11,390 nt of DNA, taken from the NCBI GenBank assembly GCA_003485885.1, contig DNHM01000463.1, forward strand, positions 1 through 11,390, written 5' to 3'. The number at the start of each line of letters is the position of its first letter. Position 1 is the first letter of the stretch. Shown here one piece after another: positions 5,497 to 11,390 of the stretch. The DNA comes from Acidimicrobiaceae bacterium (GTDB lineage: Bacteria > Actinomycetota > Acidimicrobiia > Acidimicrobiales > UBA10347). Position numbers and translations under genes: made by a program. Under the pieces are notes generated by a model. It saw nothing but the letters and a program-made list of their open reading frames with translations. It was not told where the DNA came from and did not search any database.

Positions 5497-7035
5497 GTGG
5501 CAGCCGCTATCGAGCTAAAAGGAATCACAAAACGATTCCCCGGCGTCATCGCGAATGACGATGTAAATCTGACGGTCGAGAAGGGCGAGATTCACGCCAT
5601 CTGCGGCGAGAACGGCGCTGGTAAGTCCACGCTCATGAAGATCCTCTACGGCATGCAGCCAGCTGACGAGGGCACCATGAAGGTGAACGGCGAACTGGTC
5701 GAGTTCGACTCCCCCACCGAGGCAATCGATCGTGGCATCGGCATGGTGCACCAGCACTTCATGCTCGCTGACAACCTCACCGTGCTCGAGAACGTCATTC
5801 TCGGCGCTGAACCAATGTCTTCCGGTGGCCGCATCAACTTTGCTTCTGCCCATGAGCGTCTGGGCAAGGTCGCAACCGAATACGGCCTCGACGTTGGTCT
5901 CGATGAATTGGTCGAGACACTCGAAGTCGGTCAGCGCCAACGGGTCGAAATCATCAAGGTGCTCTACCGGGGCGCCGACATCTTGATCCTCGATGAACCA
6001 ACCGCAGTGTTGGTGCCACAAGAGGTCGAAGCGTTGTTCGACAATATGCGTGATTTGAAGGCTTCGGGTGCAACGATCTTGTTCATCGATCACAAGCTCG
6101 ACGAGGTGCTTGAGATTGCTGACAGCATCACTGTGCTGCGCCAGGGTCGGACCGTCGCAACAATGGCAAACGATGGGGTCACTGCGACTGATCTGGCTGA
6201 GCTGATGGTCGGCAGCGAACTGCCGACCCCTGCAACCTCCGAGTCGACCGTTACCGATGTGGTTGCGCTCCAAGTTACCGATCTCACTGTTGTCGACGAC
6301 GATCACCGTCCAGTGATCGAGAACATCAATCTGATGATTCGACAGGGCGAAATTGTTGGCATCGCCGGTGTCGAGGGGAATGGCCAGGGCGAATTGGTGG
6401 ATGCCATTATCGGCACGGCACAGGCCTCACATGGCTCCATCACCTTGCTTGGCGAGGACATCACCCACAGCAGCGTCCGCCATCGACGCGAGTCTGGCGT
6501 TGCCTATGTGCCTGAGGACCGCCACCACGAAGGTTTACTGCTCGGTTCGCCGCTGTGGGAGAACGCTGCCCTCGGGCACCAGACCCAGGCCCCCTATGGC
6601 AACAAATGGTTCATCAACCGGGCCGGGGCTCGAGCCCAAACTGAGATTATTCGCGAAAGATTCGACGTACGTACTCCCAATATCGATGTGCCAGCTCACG
6701 CACTTTCCGGTGGTAACCAGCAGAAGCTTGTAATCGGGCGCGAACTGACGTCCAACCCATCGTTGCTCGTAGCCGCACACCCGACCCGAGGGATCGATGT
6801 TGGCGCCCAGGCTGCGGTTTGGGATCAGTTGCGGGCTGCGCGCAAGGCTGGCCTGGCCACGCTGCTGGTATCTGCTGACCTCGACGAACTCATTGGACTG
6901 AGCGATGTACTCATCGTGATGTTGCGAGGTGTATTCGTCGCTCGACTCGAACCCGACGAGGTCACCCCCCGTGATCTCGGCGCCTATATGACTGGTGCAG
7001 CCACCCAAGCCCCGACTGATCAGGAAGTCGGCTGA
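5497..7035 (+). CDS. BMP-type (nucleoside) ABC transporter, double ATP-binding protein
   Basis: This 512-residue cytoplasmic protein has two fused ATPase domains and powers the importer encoded by its neighbours. In the first domain, Walker A is GENGAGKST (37-45), the signature region is EVGQRQRVEI, Walker B is ILILDEPTAVL and the switch histidine is in FIDHKLDEV. In the second domain, the loop at the Walker A position reads VEGNGQGE and lacks the GKS/T. It then has YVPEDRHHEGLLL, a good signature LSGGNQQK (403-410), and AAHPTRGIDVGA, where Walker B lacks the usual glutamate. A degenerate second site is normal for this sugar/nucleoside subfamily. The start is GTG at 5497 with GAAGGG 5 nt upstream. 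The gene ends in TGATG, sharing one base with permease 1, so the two are translationally coupled. It resembles the YufO/NupO and RnsB type ATPases; substrate specificity is inferred from family only. Confidence 0.94.
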   Translation: MAAAIELKGITKRFPGVIANDDVNLTVEKGEIHAICGENGAGKSTLMKILYGMQPADEGTMKVNGELVEFDSPTEAIDRGIGMVHQHFMLADNLTVLENVILGAEPMSSGGRINFASAHERLGKVATEYGLDVGLDELVETLEVGQRQRVEIIKVLYRGADILILDEPTAVLVPQEVEALFDNMRDLKASGATILFIDHKLDEVLEIADSITVLRQGRTVATMANDGVTATDLAELMVGSELPTPATSESTVTDVVALQVTDLTVVDDDHRPVIENINLMIRQGEIVGIAGVEGNGQGELVDAIIGTAQASHGSITLLGEDITHSSVRHRRESGVAYVPEDRHHEGLLLGSPLWENAALGHQTQAPYGNKWFINRAGARAQTEIIRERFDVRTPNIDVPAHALSGGNQQKLVIGRELTSNPSLLVAAHPTRGIDVGAQAAVWDQLRAARKAGLATLLVSADLDELIGLSDVLIVMLRGVFVARLEPDEVTPRDLGAYMTGAATQAPTDQEVG

Positions 7036-8150
7036 TGCGCAGAGTAGTCATGGCACTAGCGGCGCCTATCGGCGCACTGTTGCTCACACTTATTATCTCG
7101 TCGATCGCGTTGTGGGCCTTTGGCTCGAATCCGTTTAGCGCCTACAGCGACATGCTCGGCCATGCCTCCAAACTCGAAACCCAGGTCGACATTTGGAACC
7201 GTGCCACGCCGCTCTATCTCTCGGCGGTAGCGGCTGCACTCGGATTCCGTATGAATCTCTTCAACATCGGCGTCGAGGGCCAGTACCTGATTGCGGCACT
7301 GGTAGCGGCCCAGGTCGGCGGTCTTATCGACCTGCCCCAGGCGCTGCACATTGTGGTGATCTTCTTCGTAGCGATGGCTGTCGGAGCGTTGTGGGCTGGC
7401 CTGGCCGGCATGCTCAACGTGACACGAGGCGTCAACGTCGTGATCTCGACCATCATGTTGAACTACATCGCTGTCAGCGGCTTCATGGCATGGTGGGTGC
7501 AGGCGTGGCAGGCTGACCTACGCGACGGCGAAAGCCTCTCGGCAACCAATCTCGGCACGAAACCCATTCCTAAGTCGGGCGTGCTTCCTGACATCACCGG
7601 TTTCGTCGAATTCTTCACCGGTGACATTAGGGAAAACAACCCCGTCAGCGGCATGTTGGTGATTGCGATCCTGGTCGGAGTGCTGTATCACGTGCTCCTC
7701 AATCGCACGACCTTCGGGTTCGATCTTCGATCAAGTGGCATCAATCCATTCGCCGCCCGTGCTGGCGGCGTGCAGCCCAAACGAATGATTGTGATCGCCA
7801 TGATGTTGTCCGGTGGTATTGCCGGCCTGGTCGGGTTGGTTGAAGTGTTCGAGATCGAGAAGTTTCGACCAAACCAGATTCAAGGTCTCGGTTTCGCCGG
7901 TATCGGTGTTGCGCTGCTTGGGCGCAACCATCCCGTAGGGATGGCGGGCGCAGCGTTGTTATTCGCCTTCCTCGACATCTCCTCGGGCATTTTGCAGTCA
8001 ACTCAGACCGCATCTCGTGAGATCGTCACCATCATGCAGGGCATCGTGTTGCTTGCGGCGGTGGTGGCCTACGAGATTGTACGTCGAGTCCGAGAACGAG
8101 AAGAGGCTCGAGCCACGGCCGAGGCTCTCGCCGAAGGGGTGGCGGCATGA
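7035..8150 (+). CDS. BMP-type (nucleoside) ABC transporter permease 1
   Basis: This 371-residue integral membrane protein is one half of the translocation channel, in the branched-chain/ribose permease superfamily. About nine to ten hydrophobic segments are visible, among them residues 5-29, 58-75, 84-100, 104-127, 134-155, 203-222, 250-271, 286-315 and 330-350. Family motifs are GFRMNLFNIGVEGQ (70-83), NVVISTIMLNYIA (134-146), FGFDLRSSGINPFAARAGGV (227-246, the cytoplasmic loop that should dock onto the ATPase) and GFAGIGVALLGRNHPVG (287-303). The C-terminal tail is charged (RRVREREEARA). The ATG at 7035 overlaps the ATPase stop by 1 nt, with GGAAG at 7023-7027 as ribosome-binding site. It overlaps permease 2 by 4 nt (ATGA). 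It resembles YufP/RnsC. Confidence 0.93.
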   Translation: MRRVVMALAAPIGALLLTLIISSIALWAFGSNPFSAYSDMLGHASKLETQVDIWNRATPLYLSAVAAALGFRMNLFNIGVEGQYLIAALVAAQVGGLIDLPQALHIVVIFFVAMAVGALWAGLAGMLNVTRGVNVVISTIMLNYIAVSGFMAWWVQAWQADLRDGESLSATNLGTKPIPKSGVLPDITGFVEFFTGDIRENNPVSGMLVIAILVGVLYHVLLNRTTFGFDLRSSGINPFAARAGGVQPKRMIVIAMMLSGGIAGLVGLVEVFEIEKFRPNQIQGLGFAGIGVALLGRNHPVGMAGAALLFAFLDISSGILQSTQTASREIVTIMQGIVLLAAVVAYEIVRRVREREEARATAEALAEGVAA

Positions 8151-9472
8151 CCGGCTCAAACAGTCCAACGGCGCAGTACAAGAACTTCACCGACAGGTTC
8201 AAACGTGACAGCGAGTCCGCTGCGAGCAGAGCCTCGTCCTTTTCCGGTCTTCCCACCTGGCTGAAATGGATGCTCTATGCGCTGGCAGGCATGCTGCTGC
8301 TCACCATCGTGCAGAGCATCGGAGATACCGACAGGTTGACCTCCACACCAGTCTCACGCGAAATGTTGCGATGGGCGGTGCCGGTACTTTTAGCTGGACT
8401 CGGTGGCCTTTTCGCCGAACGTTCGGGCATCGTGAACATCGGCCTCGAAGGCATGATGATTCTTGGTATGTGGTTCGGTGCGTGGGGTGCGCTGCAGTTC
8501 GGTCCGTGGATCGGTCTCGCGGTCGGCATCGGTGGTGGCGCCTTGGGCGGCCTGTTGCATGCGGTGGCCACGGTGACATTCGGCGTCGATCAAATCATCT
8601 CCGGTGTGGCCATCAATATCCTTGCGCCTGCGAGTACCAGATATCTCTCGCAAGAAGTCTGGGGTTCACCAACCCAATCCCCCCGGATCGACGGCATAGG
8701 CGACTGGGACCTTCCTTTCCTTGCCGGTGGATCGATCTTCGGCTGGGAGTCACCCGACATCCTGCTCACCATCGGCAAATGGGAATGGTGGTTCGTCTCC
8801 GACGTCGCCGACATTCTCCGCGGACTTCTGCGGGGCACATCGCTGCTGGCCATGCTTGCGTTGTTCCTCGTACCGTTCAGCGCTTGGCTGTTGTGGCGCA
8901 CCCGCTTCGGTCTGCGGCTTCGAATTTCAGGTGAAAACCCACAAGCTGGCGAGGCCCAGGGCGTCAATATCTATCTGTACCGATACGTCGCCGTAATTAT
9001 CTCAGGCGCTCTAGCCGGTTTGGGCGGCGTCGTAATCTCGAGCCCTGAATTGTCGGGCCAGTTTCTCGAAGGCAATAGCGGTGGCCGTGGCTTTATCGGC
9101 CTTGCTGCGCTGATCTTTGGCAACTGGCGGCCTCTAGGCATTCTGCTGGGGGCGCTGTTGTATGGGTACGTTTTCGGCCTCGATCTCAAAGATCTCGACG
9201 GTTCCGCCAGCCATGCGCTGCTGCTGCTGAACGGTATTGCGTTGTCCGGCCTGGCGATTTGGACATTAGCTAAGCGCCAAATAGCCGATGGCCTGCTGGC
9301 CGGATCTCTCGCGATTGGAGCTCTGACCTGGTGGGCGGTGGCTGACTCCGTGCCCAATTGGTGGAGCAACATCTTGCCTTATGTCGTCGTATTGCTTGTG
9401 TTGGTCTTCTTCGCCCAACGCCTCCGCATGCCAGCCGCCGAAGGTATTCCTTACCGTCGAGGCGAAAGTTAG
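8147..9472 (+). CDS. BMP-type (nucleoside) ABC transporter permease 2
   Basis: This 441-residue integral membrane protein forms the second half of the channel. After a hydrophilic N-terminal stretch of about 38 residues come about ten membrane segments. Family motifs are LFAERSGIVNIGLEGMM (88-104), FGVDQIISGVAINILAP (145-161), the ATPase-contacting loop FGLRLRISGENPQAGEAQGV (254-273) and GRGFIGLAALIFGNWRP (313-329). The C-terminus PYVVVLLVLV..AAEGIPYRRGE is typical of this permease, which usually ends in a PYRR-like tail. It is longer than many homologues of about 300-320 residues because of the N-terminal extension and extra helices at about 360-400. The start ATG lies in the ATGA overlap with permease 1. 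It resembles YufQ/RnsD. Confidence 0.93.
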   Translation: MTGSNSPTAQYKNFTDRFKRDSESAASRASSFSGLPTWLKWMLYALAGMLLLTIVQSIGDTDRLTSTPVSREMLRWAVPVLLAGLGGLFAERSGIVNIGLEGMMILGMWFGAWGALQFGPWIGLAVGIGGGALGGLLHAVATVTFGVDQIISGVAINILAPASTRYLSQEVWGSPTQSPRIDGIGDWDLPFLAGGSIFGWESPDILLTIGKWEWWFVSDVADILRGLLRGTSLLAMLALFLVPFSAWLLWRTRFGLRLRISGENPQAGEAQGVNIYLYRYVAVIISGALAGLGGVVISSPELSGQFLEGNSGGRGFIGLAALIFGNWRPLGILLGALLYGYVFGLDLKDLDGSASHALLLLNGIALSGLAIWTLAKRQIADGLLAGSLAIGALTWWAVADSVPNWWSNILPYVVVLLVLVFFAQRLRMPAAEGIPYRRGES

Positions 9473-9473
9473 T

Positions 9474-9493
9474 GGGCGCTCCTTCTGGAGCCC
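9474..9493 (+). terminator. Weak hairpin after permease 2
   Basis: GGG (9474-9476) and CTCC (9479-9482) pair with GGAG (9487-9490) and CCC (9491-9493) around a TTCT loop, with a 2-nt bulge. There is no T run after it. It directly follows the permease stop, within the 59-bp gap to the PhyH gene, and could only partly terminate. Read-through into the oxygenase gene remains plausible. Confidence 0.3.
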
Positions 9494-9531
9494 GCTCTAG
9501 CCGCCAGCGTCACCGGCGATAGCCTCACATC

Positions 9532-10338
9532 ATGCAGCTCACCTCTGACCAGGTCACCGAGTTCGAACGCAACGGCTTCCTCGTCGTGCCTCACTTCATT
9601 AGTGATGCCGACTGCCTGAGGTTGCGCGACCACGCAGCCTCACTCGAAAACGAACTGCGGACCGACCGTGACCACGTTACGGTGTTTTCGACCGGCGACC
9701 AGGCCCACGGTGATGACTCATGGTTCCTGACCTCTGGCGACAAGACACGCGGCTTCTTCGAAGACGACGGCACCCATCTGAACAAGATCGGGCATGCCAT
9801 GCACGACCTAGACCCGGAGTTCAGCCGTTTCTCCCGCGAGCTTGGTTTCGCCGAAGTCGCTGCCGGAATCGGTTTCGATGACCCTCGTCTGGTGCAGTCG
9901 ATGTACATCTTCAAACACCCAGGGATCGGTGGCGAGGTCACCTGGCATACCGACCACACCTTCCTGTGGACCGAACCACAATCGGTCGTAGGTTTCTGGG
10001 TCGCCATCGACGACGCAACCGTGACCAACGGCTGCCTGTGGGCTATACCCGGCGGTCATACGATCCCCGTGAAGTCCCGTTTCGTGCGCAATGGCGAGTC
10101 GACAACTACCGAAGTTTTCGACGACACGCTTTATCCGCTCGAGCAGGCCGTGCCCATCGAGGTCGAGCGCGGCACGCTCGTGCTGCTCCATGGAGCGCTC
10201 CCCCACTGGAGCGATGTCAATAAGTCCGACCAGCCCCGGCAGGCCTACACGCTGCACGTAGTCGACGGTGCTGCCGACTGGGACGACCGCAACTGGCTCC
10301 AACGGCCTGACATGGCGTTCCAGGGCTTCGACAACTGA
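9532..10338 (+). CDS. PhyH family Fe(II)/2-oxoglutarate-dependent dioxygenase, PHYHD1-like
   Basis: This 268-residue cytoplasmic oxygenase would use Fe(II), 2-oxoglutarate and O2 to hydroxylate an unknown substrate. The iron ligands are visible: H139 and D141 in WHTDHTF, and H225 in GALPHWS. R236 in RQAYTLH, 11 residues later, is the expected 2-oxoglutarate anchor. The protein keeps the segments typical of the PHYHD1 branch: SGDKTRGFFEDDG (68-80), NKIGHAMHDLDPEF, VQSMYIFKHPGIGGEV (121-136), VGFWVAIDDATVTNGCLWAIPGGHT (153-177) and a C-terminal NWLQRP. Length is normal. It follows permease 2 by 59 bp on the same strand, so it may belong to the transporter operon. No good ribosome-binding site precedes the ATG (GATAGCCTCACATC), so translation may be weak or leaderless. 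Phytanoyl-CoA is not implied as substrate. Confidence 0.9.
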   Translation: MQLTSDQVTEFERNGFLVVPHFISDADCLRLRDHAASLENELRTDRDHVTVFSTGDQAHGDDSWFLTSGDKTRGFFEDDGTHLNKIGHAMHDLDPEFSRFSRELGFAEVAAGIGFDDPRLVQSMYIFKHPGIGGEVTWHTDHTFLWTEPQSVVGFWVAIDDATVTNGCLWAIPGGHTIPVKSRFVRNGESTTTEVFDDTLYPLEQAVPIEVERGTLVLLHGALPHWSDVNKSDQPRQAYTLHVVDGAADWDDRNWLQRPDMAFQGFDN

Positions 10339-10341
10339 AAT

Positions 10342-10365
10342 GTTATGTTCCCCTGGGGACGTAAC
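10342..10365. terminator. Shared hairpin between convergent oxygenase genes
   Basis: GTTATGTTCC (10342-10351) pairs with GGGACGTAAC (10356-10365) over 10 bp including two G-U pairs, around a 4-nt loop. On the + strand it is followed by TTCTTGAGTT, on the - strand by ATTTCAGTTG. It sits 4 nt after the PhyH stop and 12 nt after the other gene's stop, so it fits a bidirectional terminator for both, although neither T run is strong. Confidence 0.6.
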
Positions 10366-10377
10366 TTCTTGAGTTGC

Positions 10378-11388
10378 CTATACAGGCAGTTGGATCGTGG
10401 GCGTTGTGCCTGGGACCACAATTCCGCCGCGGTCGCCAACCGTTGTTGTGCCATATCGCTGTTCGAACACCGCGGGTAACTCGCGGTCACCTGGAAGCGA
10501 CAACCAGACGCGCAGCAGATAACGGCGCAACTCAGGATCGTCGTGATCGATGAACCCTGTGCGATCGTGTAACAGCGAATGGTTGTGCACGAACTGCATG
10601 TCGCCCGGCGCAAGGTCCATCTGGAAGCGCATGGTTGGATCGTTCATGATCGCGTCGAATGCGTCGAGTGCGAGCAAGGTTTCTTTGTCGGGACGCGGCG
10701 CGTCCTCGAAACGTTGCGCCGAGTCGATGTACTGGCGTTGGTAGATGCCCGTCACCCCGTCACTGCTCGGTGAGAGCACCGGAATCTCGAACCATGGCAG
10801 TTCGCCATCAGGTTGTTCGTTTCGCCGGTCGGTCGCAATGGGTTCGAACAGCCGGGCAGCAAGCTCTGGAGCTTCTTCGGCTAGACGCTCATGGACCGCG
10901 TCAACACTAACGACCATGGAAACCCCGCCTTCTTTGGCGGTTCGCAAGCACAACAGGCCAACAGCATCGGTGGAGTCGGTGTGAAAGGTCTGGCGCTGAT
11001 TCGTTTGGTAGATCCGAGTTGCTGGATCATCGACATCGGCACCGACATCGGTCACGTGGCCGAGCAGGTGGCCTGCAGCGTTCTGGGACCGCAGGGACCC
11101 GATCAAGGACCCAAACAGCATGAACATGACTGCGATGGACTTGCGGTCGTACTTGCCAACGTCGAGGCCGGACAACAGCACCAGCCCATAACCATTGATC
11201 AGCTCGCTTCGTACGGCCTCGGCTCGCTCAACAAGGATCTCTGGGGCACCAGCGAGTGCTGCGACCAGCTCGTCGGGGTCTTCGCCGCGCGTCACCGATG
11301 CCCAGGCATCGAGCGCCGACAGTTCGCGGCGATCCCATTCGAGATGCCACGACGCCGCGGCTGCCAGATCAACCGCGCGCCAACTCAT
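10378..11388 (-). CDS. TauD/TfdA family Fe(II)/2-oxoglutarate-dependent dioxygenase
   Basis: This is a 336-residue oxygenase of the taurine/2,4-D dioxygenase fold. Iron ligands are H136 and D138 in TFHTDST and H274 in NHSLLHDR; an arginine of the RRYLLRVWL stretch (288-296) should bind 2-oxoglutarate. Other family-like segments are GYGLVLLSGLDV (67-78), GSLRSQNAAGHLLGHV (97-112), LFEPIATDRR (180-189), GIYQRQYIDSAQRF (214-227) and the C-terminal VFEQRYGTTTVGDRGGIVVPGT. It belongs to a broad group of bacterial TauD-like proteins whose substrates are mostly unknown; sulphonate use is not implied. The ATG at 11386-11388 is 2 bp from the window edge, so the ribosome-binding site is not visible and the real start could lie slightly upstream; homologues often have about ten more residues. 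It converges on the PhyH gene with a 39-bp gap. Confidence 0.9.
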   Translation of the reverse strand: MSWRAVDLAAAASWHLEWDRRELSALDAWASVTRGEDPDELVAALAGAPEILVERAEAVRSELINGYGLVLLSGLDVGKYDRKSIAVMFMLFGSLIGSLRSQNAAGHLLGHVTDVGADVDDPATRIYQTNQRQTFHTDSTDAVGLLCLRTAKEGGVSMVVSVDAVHERLAEEAPELAARLFEPIATDRRNEQPDGELPWFEIPVLSPSSDGVTGIYQRQYIDSAQRFEDAPRPDKETLLALDAFDAIMNDPTMRFQMDLAPGDMQFVHNHSLLHDRTGFIDHDDPELRRYLLRVWLSLPGDRELPAVFEQRYGTTTVGDRGGIVVPGTTPTIQLPV

Positions 11389-11390
11389 GA

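Noticed and set aside
5515..6306. A 263-residue - strand frame opposite the ATPase gene
   Set aside because: Shadow of the ATPase reading frame without motifs or a start signal.

Overview
The window looks like chromosomal DNA of a moderately high-GC actinobacterium, possibly of the Acidimicrobiia. That placement is an inference from the base composition, the alanine/aspartate-rich lipoprotein and the SelD fusion type; no taxonomic marker was compared.

Left part (1-1565, + strand). A tmRNA gene (ssrA, about 108-498) is recognisable from its 5' and 3' ends, which pair perfectly over 7 bp, and from an internal tag frame ending in VALAA. It is followed by a DUF2797 protein with a zinc-ribbon and a GIY-YIG-like region. 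Its start is best placed near 681.

Second part (1578-3755, - strand). This is one long gene of 725 codons encoding a fusion of an FAD/NAD(P) oxidoreductase with selenide, water dikinase (SelD). One in-frame amber codon (TAG, 3150-3152) splits it into a 201-residue N-terminal piece and a C-terminal piece that holds the end of the oxidoreductase and all of SelD. The reading frame is otherwise unbroken. This is the most interesting single observation here.

Third part (4096-9472, + strand). A complete BMP-type ABC importer, of the family that takes up nucleosides, is laid out as lipoprotein, double ATPase, permease 1 and permease 2. The last three genes overlap by 1 and 4 nt. The lipoprotein gene is separated from them by 231 bp that hold a 14-bp perfect hairpin and, just before the ATPase start, a tandem duplication of the ribosome-binding site.

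Right part (9532-11388). Two iron/2-oxoglutarate-dependent oxygenases of different families (PhyH, PHYHD1-like, + strand; TauD/TfdA, - strand) converge on a shared hairpin. The PhyH gene follows the transporter by 59 bp and could be co-transcribed with it. A functional link between import and oxygenation is only a hypothesis.

I saw no mobile element, CRISPR array or phage gene. Apart from the interrupted SelD fusion, the window is mostly recognisable housekeeping and transport content.
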